DNA of 64,000 nucleotides, from positions 1-64,000 of the forward strand of contig JAHDID010000011.1 in assembly GCA_020630975.1 (NCBI GenBank). The letters are read 5' to 3'. Numbering within the stretch: the stretch's first letter is position 1; each line of letters begins with the position of its first letter. The DNA comes from Verrucomicrobiota bacterium (GTDB lineage Bacteria > Verrucomicrobiota > Verrucomicrobiia > Verrucomicrobiales > DEV007). This document shows positions 1 through 8,500 of this stretch, one piece after another. The position numbers and the translations under genes were made by a program. The notes under the pieces were generated by a model. It made no database searches. It worked only from the letters and a program-made list of their open reading frames with translations, and was not told the DNA's origin.

Positions 1-40
1 AAAATTGATTCATCATATTTCCCTCCAAACAGATCCATCA

Positions 41-66
41 TCACTGGTAACTTACACCACCAGTGA
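41..66. other. Short hairpin at window edge; no gene in 1-117
   Basis: TCACTGG (41-47) and CCAGTGA (60-66) form a 7-bp stem with a 12-nt loop, followed on the plus strand by TTTT. It lies past the 3' end of tatC and could end a plus-strand transcript coming from outside the window. A direct repeat GGTACAGTCCC follows near 93-115. I see no gene in the first 117 bases. Confidence 0.25.
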
Positions 67-117
67 TTTTGGTTCCGGCTCCGCCGGGATAGGGTACAGT
101 CCCGGTACAGTCCCCTA

Positions 118-1914
118 CTACCCGAGCATCAGACGCTCCATCCACTCATTGACCTTCTCTTCGCCGACGATCTCCTCGAGCTGCTCAAAGCTCTCGTATG
201 GACGATGATCAACGATCATGTCAGCCATCCAGTCATCGACGCCAGGCAGATCCATGAGTTCCTCGCGGGTGGCGTGGTTCATGTCCACGACGGGGCCGCT
301 AGGCTCGCAGTGATCATCCACATCGTGATCATCACTCTGATGGCTCTCATCATCATCGGATGCTTTCTCATCGGCGGCATCACTGTCAGACTGATCTTGG
401 GCCCCTGGCACCGAGGAAGTTGAGGAAGACTCTTTGCCCTCATCATCCTCGCTATCAGGCTTATCATGCTCGGGCTCGATCGGCTCGTCGCCTTCCTCCT
501 CACCATCGTGGTAGTAGTGGTGCTCATCGTGCCAGCTATCGTCATGATCGTGATCATAATGATCGCCACCCTCCAGGCTCTGATCATGATGCGGATCGTA
601 GCCGATCAGGTGACCATGCTCATCGTACTCGTGCCCATCGTCATCGTAGCGGTTGGCATGCTCACGCTCGTAGGTCTCGATCTCGTGCTTGTGCAGCTCT
701 TGCTTCTCGTCCTCGGAGAGATCGCTAGGCGACTTGGAGTAAAGCTTATCGAGGCGGGCACGGCGCTCCTCTTCCTCGGCCAGCTCTTTCTTCTCTCGGC
801 TACGTTCCATCACCGAGGCGATGATCACGCAGATCTCGTAGAGGATGATCATCGGTCCAGCGAGTAGCGCCAGTGTCATGAGGTCTGGCGGAGTCAGCAC
901 CGCCGCGGCCACCATGATGATGACCCAGGCATAGGTCCGTGTCGATCGCATGACTCGAGCTGTGAGTAGCTCTAGCTTCACTAGGATCGTCACGATCACC
1001 GGCAGCTGAAAGCTCAGACCAAACACCAACATCAATCGGGTGATGAACACAAAATACTTACCAATCTGGTACGACACAGTTGCCCCTTTCGAATGCGCTA
1101 GGATGATTTTGTCGCGCTCTTCATCATAGCGTAGCACCATGTTTTTCCCCTCCTGCACAGCGAGCAGATCGATCATGTAGCTGCGGATCGCCAGCTTCAT
1201 ATCTGCAGATAGTGGGTCATTCGCGGCCACAGTCGCCTCGCCCCCTTCTGTTGCGGGTTTGGCTTTGGCATCCTTCTTGGGCTCTTTGCCCACTGGGGCG
1301 ATCTTTACGCCATCGACACCGAGCAGCGGCATAGAGCCGATCTCTTTCTCCAGCGCACTATCGGCAGGGTTTAGATTGCCGATTCGTTCATTCTGAAAGA
1401 CGTAGAAAAACTTGAGGGCGATCGGAGCTGCCAAAAAATAAGCAAACGACACACCGATCAAAAACAGGATAAAACCAACCCCTGCGCCCGGGATGATCAT
1501 CTTTTTCTCGACCTGACGCAGCCCTGGGAGGATGAACTGGAAGGCAAAATAGACCAAGGCCGGCATCGATAGCACCACTGCCGTAAAGAATGACAGCTTG
1601 AGCATGAGGATGATGATCTCTGGTGGATCGAGCGTGAATAGCTCCAGATTGTCCCACAGACGGCTACCATCATCCAGCTTCACGAACTTCGCTGGCAACT
1701 GCAGCAGCTCAAAAATCTGCATGTGAAAGGCAAAACACAGGATAGTCACGACAGCCAGAGTCGCTCCCATCCTGATCAGTGTCTGGCGCAGATCCTCGAG
1801 ATGATCGAGGAATGGCTTCTCGTGAGGATCGAACCCGCTGTCTGCACCTGGGCGCTTGCGAGCGGCATCTTCCCTCATCTTGAAAAGCTTATTGGCGGCA
1901 TTTTTCAGTATCAT
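118..1914 (-). CDS. tatC: Sec-independent translocase TatC with long acidic/His tail and C-terminal helix-hairpin-helix
   Basis: TatC is the membrane receptor of the twin-arginine translocase, which exports folded proteins. The family signature FLDHLEDLR is at residues 35-43, followed by six predicted membrane segments, the first at about 50-70. Usual TatC is about 250 residues; this one is 598. Two parts are extra. One is a polar insertion of about 100 residues in the periplasmic loop after the third membrane segment (about 175-285). The other is a cytoplasmic tail from about 375, very rich in Asp, Glu and His (about 430-545). The tail ends in a ComEA-like helix-hairpin-helix (MNHATREELMDLPGVDDW...). 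No TatA/B gene is present here, but a protein with a twin-arginine signal is encoded at 21382-22101. The TatC core is secure; the role of the tail is unknown. Confidence 0.93.
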   Translation of the reverse strand: MILKNAANKLFKMREDAARKRPGADSGFDPHEKPFLDHLEDLRQTLIRMGATLAVVTILCFAFHMQIFELLQLPAKFVKLDDGSRLWDNLELFTLDPPEIIILMLKLSFFTAVVLSMPALVYFAFQFILPGLRQVEKKMIIPGAGVGFILFLIGVSFAYFLAAPIALKFFYVFQNERIGNLNPADSALEKEIGSMPLLGVDGVKIAPVGKEPKKDAKAKPATEGGEATVAANDPLSADMKLAIRSYMIDLLAVQEGKNMVLRYDEERDKIILAHSKGATVSYQIGKYFVFITRLMLVFGLSFQLPVIVTILVKLELLTARVMRSTRTYAWVIIMVAAAVLTPPDLMTLALLAGPMIILYEICVIIASVMERSREKKELAEEEERRARLDKLYSKSPSDLSEDEKQELHKHEIETYEREHANRYDDDGHEYDEHGHLIGYDPHHDQSLEGGDHYDHDHDDSWHDEHHYYHDGEEEGDEPIEPEHDKPDSEDDEGKESSSTSSVPGAQDQSDSDAADEKASDDDESHQSDDHDVDDHCEPSGPVVDMNHATREELMDLPGVDDWMADMIVDHRPYESFEQLEEIVGEEKVNEWMERLMLG

Positions 1915-2163
1915 AGTGTCGCGATCCGTTCGGTCTCGGATACGGATGGGATTCTAGCGCGGATTTTTGAAAGCTCAAAGAGACGCAGATGGAGTTGACG
2001 TTTTTTAAAAAACACGCTATCTCACACCGTCATTGCGGGATCAGACACGGAAAGCGTGCCATGATCTCACCTCGGATAGATCACCTCCAGGATACATTCG
2101 TGAGCAATCGCGAGCCATCTGATGGAAGCATGACTATTTGACTAGCAACGAGGAAGAAGGACT

Positions 2164-2403
2164 ATGATAGGATACGGAGACGGAGACGATCGAAGGCGGG
2201 CGGACAATGAGCCGATTCACACGGAAAAAGTTTTTACCGACAGGAAGACTTTTTTCATGGATCTGAAGGAAAACGACCGCGGTCGATTCGTAAAAATCAC
2301 AGAAGACGTGCGGGGACGTCGCGACACCATCATGGTGCCAGCAGATGTTCTCGACGATTTTGTCGAAGCACTCAAAAACGTGCAAACAGCGGCCGCTGAG
2401 TAA
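2164..2403 (+). CDS. PUR-alpha-like ssDNA/RNA-binding protein (DUF3276 family)
   Basis: A 79-residue cytoplasmic protein. The core from about residue 22 (KVFTDRKTFFMDLKENDRG, then a beta-rich segment and a closing helix VPADVLDDFVEAL) matches the small bacterial PUR-type proteins grouped as DUF3276. Relatives bind single-stranded DNA and RNA; the specific role here is not known. The start is supported by a strong purine-rich Shine-Dalgarno (GAGGAAGAAGGA) just upstream of ATG 2164. It lies divergently from tatC, with a 249-bp gap that holds its promoter. Confidence 0.75.
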   Translation: MIGYGDGDDRRRADNEPIHTEKVFTDRKTFFMDLKENDRGRFVKITEDVRGRRDTIMVPADVLDDFVEALKNVQTAAAE

Positions 2404-2417
2404 TGTTTTTTGAGGGG

Positions 2418-2458
2418 GTGCCGAATTTTTGACTCACGCAGTCATTTCCCTTCGGCAC
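2418..2458 (+). terminator. Possible terminator after the PUR-like gene
   Basis: GTGCCGAA (2418-2425) pairs with TTCGGCAC (2451-2458). A small inner hairpin GACT/AGTC sits at 2431-2443, and TTT follows the outer stem. The position, 15 bases after the stop codon, fits a terminator, but the U-run is short, so it may be only a structured spacer before yicC. Confidence 0.35.
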
Positions 2459-2516
2459 TTTCCAAAAAGCCCCAGGCCCCTACCGTTCCTCACACACCCT
2501 TTTATTATCCCTAGCG

Positions 2517-3392
2517 ATGCGCAGCATGACAGGCTTCGGTGCCGGTGAGTCAGTCGACTCTCACTGGCAAGTCTCCGCCGAGATCAGCGGAGTGAACCGC
2601 AAACAACTCGATGTGGCTTTCGGCATGCCACAGACGATATCGGCCATGGAGTCCGATATCCGCAAGTCGATCGCCGCCCACGTATCCCGCGGTCGCATCC
2701 ATGTGCGCATATCGATCAAGTCGCTGGCAGATCGTGCCAGTGTGCTGACAGTCGATACCGATCTCGCGCAGCAGTATCTAGACGGCGCGCGCCAGATCGC
2801 TGAGCAGACCGGACTCGAGTGCAATGTGACTGTCGCGGACATGATGCGCAGTCCTGGCCTGTTCCAGCTGGAGGATGTCGAGCTGGATCTAAAGGATGTG
2901 CAATCCACTGTAGAGGCAGCCGTAGAGCAGGCCCTACAGCGCCTAGTCACCATGCAGAGTGAGGAAGGCCAACACCTGCGAGACGATCTGGAGAAACGCC
3001 TTTCCACCATCGAAGCCGAGATCGCCAAAGTCTCAGCAAACTCACGCGACGTCGTAGATCGCTACCGGGAGTCGCTACACTCCCGCCTATCCGACTGTGG
3101 GCTGGAGATCGATCTGGACGACGATCGAGTCCTACGCGAGATCGCGCTCTACGCAGAGAAAAGCGACATCAGCGAGGAGATCACTCGTATCGCCAGTCAT
3201 GTCGCCCAATTCCGCAAATACTTTGCCAGCGATGAACCTATCGGTCGTTCGCTCGATTTTCTCTGCCAAGAGCTCAATCGCGAGCTGAATACCATCGGCA
3301 GCAAGTGCAATCACGCCGTGATCGCCCAGAGCATCGTCGACTCCAAGACCGAACTGGAAAAAGTCCGCGAGCAGGTGCAAAACGTGCAGTAA
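2517..3392 (+). CDS. yicC: YicC family endoribonuclease
   Basis: A 291-residue cytoplasmic protein, the usual YicC length. It begins with the family hallmark MRSMTGFGAGE and ends with the conserved C-terminal domain (FLCQELNRELNTIGSK, then a helix ending KVREQVQNVQ). The middle is largely coiled helix. YicC-family proteins have been shown to be RNases that act in RNA decay; that role is taken from the family. In many bacteria yicC precedes gmk, but here it is followed by a small unknown protein. ATG 2517 gives the hallmark N-terminus directly and is secure. Confidence 0.93.
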   Translation: MRSMTGFGAGESVDSHWQVSAEISGVNRKQLDVAFGMPQTISAMESDIRKSIAAHVSRGRIHVRISIKSLADRASVLTVDTDLAQQYLDGARQIAEQTGLECNVTVADMMRSPGLFQLEDVELDLKDVQSTVEAAVEQALQRLVTMQSEEGQHLRDDLEKRLSTIEAEIAKVSANSRDVVDRYRESLHSRLSDCGLEIDLDDDRVLREIALYAEKSDISEEITRIASHVAQFRKYFASDEPIGRSLDFLCQELNRELNTIGSKCNHAVIAQSIVDSKTELEKVREQVQNVQ

Positions 3393-3473
3393 AGCGCCTC
3401 TGCAGCCCGCTTTTTCGAGTTTTCGGGCGAAATCCCGAACTCTTTTTCGAAAAATATCACCGTTTTCCTAGGG

Positions 3474-3914
3474 GTGACCCCGAAGGTGACCCACCCCGGT
3501 CGTCTTATGGGTATGAAGACGACCACTCCGCCTCACACACCGGTGACCACCAAGGCTACCGATAGACCCACTGGCGGCCAATCCGAACCAGAGACGGCTG
3601 CCGAAAAGAATCTGGTGAACCAGATCTTTCAAGCGGGCAATGGCCAAGGCCTCATCGATTTTTGCCGCCAGCTCTCCCAGATCCTCATCCGCGCCTACAT
3701 CGCTGAAACCGATCTCGACAGCCTGCGCACCAGAGTCTGCGCCAGCCTAGTCACCACCCTGCAGTGCTCCCACCAGCAGGCGGTGTGCCTAGTGGAGCTA
3801 GCACTCGAGCTGATCCACTCGCGAGTCCATGGCGAGTATCGCCGATCCACGGTGGAACTGAGCTACCTCATCACCATGGCCTCTGGTGCGATACGCGACG
3901 TTAGTGCCAATTAG
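3474..3914 (+). CDS. Hypothetical cytoplasmic protein downstream of yicC
   Basis: The longest frame starts at GTG 3474 (146 residues). ATG 3507 or 3513 is at least as likely, because the first residues are low in information and cover a short DNA repeat (GGTGACCC...GGTGACC). After a Thr/Pro-rich N-terminus, the segment from about residue 44 looks like an alpha-helical domain of roughly 100 residues (NQIFQAGNGQGLIDFCRQLS...). I see no signal peptide, membrane helix or catalytic motif and do not recognise the family. It lies 81 bases after yicC and may be co-transcribed. Confidence 0.55.
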   Translation: MTPKVTHPGRLMGMKTTTPPHTPVTTKATDRPTGGQSEPETAAEKNLVNQIFQAGNGQGLIDFCRQLSQILIRAYIAETDLDSLRTRVCASLVTTLQCSHQQAVCLVELALELIHSRVHGEYRRSTVELSYLITMASGAIRDVSAN

Positions 3915-4035
3915 CAAAAAAGTATTTACACACAAACAAGAATCCGGTATTCGTGGGGACCCGTTTTAGAACAAATCTCCCACAATGATAAACAGACAGA
4001 CCACTCAACTCTGTCTCTAATTCCGTCACAAATAG

Positions 4036-4070
4036 AATGGGCGTCGGCTTCCGAAAGGTCGACGCCCATT
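4036..4070 (-). terminator. Hairpin between convergent genes
   Basis: AATGGGCGTCG (4036-4046) and CGACGCCCATT (4060-4070) are perfect 11-bp arms around a 13-nt loop. The hairpin lies 17 bases past the stop of the minus-strand AraC-type gene and 121 bases past the plus-strand unknown. On the minus strand it is followed by CTATTT. It is probably a terminator of the AraC-type gene and may act in both directions. Confidence 0.6.
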
Positions 4071-4087
4071 TGCGTCTCCGCTATCTA

Positions 4088-5722
4088 CTAGGAGATCGGG
4101 TCTCCCAACGTCCGAAATCTCTCGCGATACTCTCTGGGATCGATGCCATTGCGCACCTGAAACTGGTAGCTCATCTCATGCACATCGTGAAAGCCCGCCA
4201 AGTAAGCGATGTCCACCATATCATGATCTGTGCAGGCCAGAAGCTGGCGACTACGCTCCACTCGATATGCCTCGAGGAAGCTATTGATCGTCATCCCCAT
4301 CAGCTCACCAAAACACTGCTCCAGCTCAGCCACGCTCAGCCCTGCCACACTAGCGAGATAGGCAGGGACGGCAGGCTCGCGGTAGTGAGCCTCTAGGTGC
4401 TGGATCACCGGATAGAGATCCTGAAACTGGTCGCGCATAGCATCCTCGCTATCCAGCGCATGGCGATAGCCGATGACTCCGACTACCCCGCCATCAGCAT
4501 CGTGCAAGGGTGCTTTCTGACAGGCAAACCAATGCGCTCTACCAGCCCGGTCCATGGCAAACCAAGTCTGCTCAGTCTGCGGCTCGCCAGTAGCCAGCAC
4601 GCGCTGATCTTCTGCGATATGGTGCGCTGCCACAGATGGCGGGAAGAAATCATAATCATCACAGCCGAGGATCTCCGCTGCGTCATGGGCATTTTTGGCA
4701 GAGATCATCTCCTGATTCACTGCCACCAGATGCCCTTCGCGATCTTTGGCGAAAAATACCGCCCTAGGCGTGAGGGTGATCGACTCTAGCATCTCTCCTA
4801 CAGAGGGGTGCCGACGCTGAAAATCTGCATCGAAAAATATCGCCACACTGCGCCCATCTACCTGAGTCTGCTCGACCACAGGCTGCACACGTGGCATCTC
4901 GACTGGCTGCGGAGAGATCTCCGGATGCGGGACTTCATACTCAGCCTCGACTCGCTGGTAGACAGAGGCATAGCTGGCAGGACGACGGCCTGCTCGATAG
5001 GCAGCGATACTCTCGCGATAGCCCGCCTCATACGGAGAGTAGTCCGACAGCCGGTGGCGGTAGCCTCTAGAGTAGGCACTGTGCGGATCGACTAGGGCAC
5101 GAGAGTGCACGCGAGCCTCGGACGACGCTACATAGCTCGGTGACACAGGAGCTGAAGGCTTGGTGCTGGGCTCAGCGGGTACAGACACCACGTGCGTCTT
5201 TTGATCTGGCTCGTAGTAGTCTCGCGCCTCCTCATAGTCATCATCATTAGCCTCGTAGAGGGTGCGATCGTAGGCACTATCATAGGTCACACGGTACTTT
5301 GGCTCCGCCTGCTCAAATCGCTCCCCATCCTCCTGATAGATCGGCACAGGCAGATCGTCGAACTCATCCGGACTCGCCGTCCGCTTGCTCTCCACCGGAT
5401 CGTCTGTCTCCAGACCATAATCCATCTCCTTCCACAGATCACGATTCTTGCGATTATAGGGGTAACGCTCGTCGAAGTCGCTATCACTACGTCGTGGGTA
5501 CTGTCGAGCCTCTGTAGGCTCCTGCTCTTCTAGGTTGGGGAGCCGAGTCACATAGACACGCCGACGTGGGCTAGCCTCTTCCTCATACTGATCACGAGTC
5601 TGTAGATAGCGCCCGTCGCGCTGATAGCCCAGCTCTCGCCTGCGGGTGTATTCACGCTGCGGTCGGGGACTATCCAGCCTAGGCACATCCTCGTTGTGAA
5701 GCCGTGTTTCGTCTCTGTGCAT
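4088..5722 (-). CDS. AraC-family transcriptional regulator with PAS domain and long Arg/Tyr-rich N-terminus
   Basis: A 544-residue protein in three parts. Residues 1-290 are a low-complexity region rich in Arg, Tyr, Asp, Glu and Pro with no visible fold. About 310-425 is a PAS domain (AVFFAKDREGHLVAVNQEM ... WFACQKAPLHDADGGVVGVI). About 435-540 is a two-helix-turn-helix AraC DNA-binding domain (SLEAYRVERSRQLL-type helix, then DIAYLAGFHDVHEMSYQFQ). The PAS domain presumably senses a ligand or redox state. The gene is divergent from the sulfatase at 5852 across 129 AT-rich bases that contain a palindrome, so control of the sulfatase is a reasonable inference. The Arg/Tyr-rich N-terminus is unusual for the family. 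Confidence 0.8.
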   Translation of the reverse strand: MHRDETRLHNEDVPRLDSPRPQREYTRRRELGYQRDGRYLQTRDQYEEEASPRRRVYVTRLPNLEEQEPTEARQYPRRSDSDFDERYPYNRKNRDLWKEMDYGLETDDPVESKRTASPDEFDDLPVPIYQEDGERFEQAEPKYRVTYDSAYDRTLYEANDDDYEEARDYYEPDQKTHVVSVPAEPSTKPSAPVSPSYVASSEARVHSRALVDPHSAYSRGYRHRLSDYSPYEAGYRESIAAYRAGRRPASYASVYQRVEAEYEVPHPEISPQPVEMPRVQPVVEQTQVDGRSVAIFFDADFQRRHPSVGEMLESITLTPRAVFFAKDREGHLVAVNQEMISAKNAHDAAEILGCDDYDFFPPSVAAHHIAEDQRVLATGEPQTEQTWFAMDRAGRAHWFACQKAPLHDADGGVVGVIGYRHALDSEDAMRDQFQDLYPVIQHLEAHYREPAVPAYLASVAGLSVAELEQCFGELMGMTINSFLEAYRVERSRQLLACTDHDMVDIAYLAGFHDVHEMSYQFQVRNGIDPREYRERFRTLGDPIS

Positions 5723-5815
5723 GAGGAAAGTTACCAGCTAACGGCATCATCTCAACAATAAGTAGTAAAAATTATTAAAAATGCCACTCGTTATAAAAAA
5801 TAAAATCACCCTTGC

Positions 5816-5835
5816 GTGACTTGAATCACAGTCAC
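5816..5835. promoter_or_regulatory. Palindrome in the divergent AraC/sulfatase intergenic region
   Basis: GTGACT and AGTCAC form perfect 6-bp arms around 8 bases, 17-20 bases before the sulfatase start. The position suits an operator for the divergently encoded AraC-type protein or another regulator. AraC-family sites are more often direct repeats, so the assignment is speculative. Confidence 0.3.
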
Positions 5836-5851
5836 ACAGGCGACACGATGA

Positions 5852-8053
5852 GTGATGTTAAGATCTCTTTTGACCTGTCTCGCATTGATCTGCTCCAGCA
5901 TCGGCGGGCTATCCCTCGCTACCGAAAAGTCTCAGCCAAACATTGTCTTCTTTTTCACAGACGATCAGACGAGCTCTAGCTTAGGCTGCTATGGCAATAC
6001 TATCGTGCAGACGCCCCACATCGATGCTCTGGCCGCTCGTGGCACCCGCTTTGACAATGCCTGTGTCAGCCAATCGATCTGCTGGATCAGCCGCACCACC
6101 ATCCTCACTGGCCTGACGGGGCGCAGCTTTGGCACCCCTGGCGATCCCGAGGCTGCCACACCCGAGGCTGCCGAGACGCTCTACACCGATCTGCTCCGCG
6201 AGGCAGGCTACCGCACCGGATTTTTCGGCAAATGGCACGCCAAAATGCCCAAAGGCTACAAGCCAGAAGAGCACTTCGATGTTTTTGAAAAGATCGGCCG
6301 CAATCCCTTTTACAAACCCCAGCCCGATGGCTCGCTGCGCCACGAGACTGAGCTGATCGTCGATGGCGGAGTCGAGTTCATCAAAAACCAGCCCAAAGAC
6401 CAGCCTTTCGCTCTGAACCTATGGTTCAATGCCTGCCATGCCGAAGACCGCGATCGCCGCCCAGCGATTGGCCACTTTCCCTGGCCACGAGCAGTCGATG
6501 GCCTGTATGACGATGTCGAGATTCCTCGACCCCGCCTAGACGATCCCGAGATATTCGAGGCGCAGCCCTACTTTCTCCAAAACACCATCAACCGCGAGCG
6601 CTACTACTGGCGCTGGAATACCCCCGAGAAATACCAGGCCAACATGCGCGCCTACTACCGCATGGTCAGCGGTATCGATGGTGCCATCGGTCGCCTCATC
6701 ACTGCTCTCGAGGAGGCCGGCATCGCCGACAACACCATCATCGTCTACTCCGCCGACAATGGCTACCACATGGGCAACCGTGGCTTTGCTGGCAAATGGT
6801 CGCACTACGAGGAGAGCCTGCGGGTACCACTGATCATCTGCGACCCTCGCGTCGACCAGGCAGCCCGAGGCCAAACTACCGATCTATCTGCGCTCAATCT
6901 CGACTTCCCCGCCACCTTCCTCGACTGGGCAGGAGTCGACATACCTGAGCACTACCAGGGTTTCAGCCTGAGCAGCATCGTATCTGGCGACACACCAGAC
7001 GACTGGCGCGAGGAGACTTTCCACGAGCACTTTGCCGTGCGCCAGCGCATCCCTGCCTTCGAGGGGCTTCGCAACAGCCAGTACAAATATGTGCGCTACT
7101 TCGACAATGGTGGTGCAGAATTCCTCCACGATCTGCAAGCCGATCCTGACGAACTCGTCAATCTCGCCAACCACCCTGAACATGCAGAGACTCTCCAGTC
7201 GATGCGCCAGCGGACAGACGCCGCCGTCGAGGAATACGGCGGCTCCCTAGGCACACGCGAAGGCCAATCCCCCTCCACCGATCCACACCCACAGGCATCC
7301 GCTAATGTCAGCGCCAAACCCGCCGGTGATGGCTATGTATCCCTATTCGATGGCAAGCGGATGAACCAGTGGGAAGGCGACTCAAAATACTGGTCCGTGA
7401 AAGATGGCGCTATCGTCGGACGCGCAGACGGCACTCTCAAAAACAACCGCTTCCTCACCTGGATCGGCTCTACCGTGCGCAACTTCGACCTGCACATGCA
7501 GGTAAAAATCTCGAAGGGCGGCAATAGCGGTATCCAATACCGTGGCACCTGTCGGCCTGACCTCGGGCTAGATATCGTCACCGGCTACCAGTGCGATGTC
7601 CTCGCCAACGTGCCGAAATACAACGGCATGCTCTACGAAGAGCGCGGCCGCCGGATACTCTCAAACCACGGGGACAAAGTCATCATCGATACCGATGGCC
7701 AACCTTGGGTAGTCGGCAGTTTCAAAAAACACGAATTCGCCCCCGGCGAGTGGCGCGAGTATCGCGTGCAGGTACGCGGCAATCATCACCAACACTGGAT
7801 CGACGGCCACCCCGTGACCGATGTCATCGATCTCGATGAAAACGGCCGCTCTCTCGAAGGCGTGCTAGCCATGCAAGTCCACGTAGGCCCAGAGATGACC
7901 GTGCAGTACAAAAACATCCGTATCAAACACCTACCCGACGACCTACCACTAATTACGAGAGATGAGGTAGAGATCCCGGCCGATGCCTATTTAGTCCGGC
8001 CGCAGAAGAAGCTACCGAAAGATTGGGTAGCACCAGTGTATGGCGAGCAGTAG
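5852..8053 (+). CDS. Secreted sulfatase fused to a DUF1080 (3-keto-disaccharide hydrolase-type) domain
   Basis: A 733-residue protein with a signal peptide (residues 1-23). Residues about 28-470 are a type I sulfatase: metal-binding FFTDDQ, then C77-W-I-S-R81, where Cys would be converted to formylglycine, then the metal-site YSADNGYHMGNRG region. Residues about 490-705 form a concanavalin-like DUF1080 domain beginning GDGYVSLFDGKRMNQWEGD. Sulfatases of this type release sulfate from algal or animal polysaccharides; the DUF1080 family includes 3-keto-glycoside hydrolases and may also bind sugars. Starts GTG 5852 and ATG 5855 are equivalent. Maturation needs a formylglycine-generating enzyme or anSME, not seen here. 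The substrate cannot be read from the sequence. Confidence 0.9.
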   Translation: MMLRSLLTCLALICSSIGGLSLATEKSQPNIVFFFTDDQTSSSLGCYGNTIVQTPHIDALAARGTRFDNACVSQSICWISRTTILTGLTGRSFGTPGDPEAATPEAAETLYTDLLREAGYRTGFFGKWHAKMPKGYKPEEHFDVFEKIGRNPFYKPQPDGSLRHETELIVDGGVEFIKNQPKDQPFALNLWFNACHAEDRDRRPAIGHFPWPRAVDGLYDDVEIPRPRLDDPEIFEAQPYFLQNTINRERYYWRWNTPEKYQANMRAYYRMVSGIDGAIGRLITALEEAGIADNTIIVYSADNGYHMGNRGFAGKWSHYEESLRVPLIICDPRVDQAARGQTTDLSALNLDFPATFLDWAGVDIPEHYQGFSLSSIVSGDTPDDWREETFHEHFAVRQRIPAFEGLRNSQYKYVRYFDNGGAEFLHDLQADPDELVNLANHPEHAETLQSMRQRTDAAVEEYGGSLGTREGQSPSTDPHPQASANVSAKPAGDGYVSLFDGKRMNQWEGDSKYWSVKDGAIVGRADGTLKNNRFLTWIGSTVRNFDLHMQVKISKGGNSGIQYRGTCRPDLGLDIVTGYQCDVLANVPKYNGMLYEERGRRILSNHGDKVIIDTDGQPWVVGSFKKHEFAPGEWREYRVQVRGNHHQHWIDGHPVTDVIDLDENGRSLEGVLAMQVHVGPEMTVQYKNIRIKHLPDDLPLITRDEVEIPADAYLVRPQKKLPKDWVAPVYGEQ

Positions 8054-8071
8054 TATTGTTTAACTTTAGCT

Positions 8072-8479
8072 GTGAGCTCAATGACTCTTGGAAAGAAGCT
8101 AGGCAAGAGAATTCTAATGATTTTTGTTGGCCTTGGCATAGGCCTGATGATCCACATGTACCTCGAAAAGCGGGAAGAAGAACGCTTTCCAATGGAAGAT
8201 GAATTTTCAATACTCGCAAAAGAGTTCTATCGGTACTACTTGATCAACCAAGAATTCCCTACCGACCTTTCGTTTCTATCCGAAACCTCAAAACAAATAC
8301 TTCAAATCCATAGTGACCAATTCACCTGGAAAGGACCGGAGGAAGGTCTTCATCTTGAGTTTCAGACACCTCAAAAAATAGGCTGGCGAAATCAATGGGA
8401 AATGAAAGGCCTAACCATCTCGCCTAAAACCATTGATAATAATGCTAATTTATTCCGAGATTCAGGCATTCTCTTTTGA
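8072..8479 (+). CDS. Hypothetical small membrane-anchored protein
   Basis: 135 residues from GTG 8072, or 132 from ATG 8081. One membrane helix near the N-terminus (ILMIFVGLGIGLMIHMYL) is followed by a charged domain of about 100 residues (EREEERF-type linker, then Tyr/Phe-rich helices). I do not recognise the family. It lies 18 bases after the sulfatase and could be its last co-transcribed gene. It is somewhat more AT-rich than its neighbours and converges on the dehydrogenase gene 21 bases away. Confidence 0.6.
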   Translation: MSSMTLGKKLGKRILMIFVGLGIGLMIHMYLEKREEERFPMEDEFSILAKEFYRYYLINQEFPTDLSFLSETSKQILQIHSDQFTWKGPEEGLHLEFQTPQKIGWRNQWEMKGLTISPKTIDNNANLFRDSGILF

Positions 8480-8500
8480 GTAAGGTTCGGGACATTACCC

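Noticed and set aside
3925-3935. TTTACACACAA as a third response-regulator box
   Set aside because: The second 11-bp half-site is missing and no start codon lies at the right distance.
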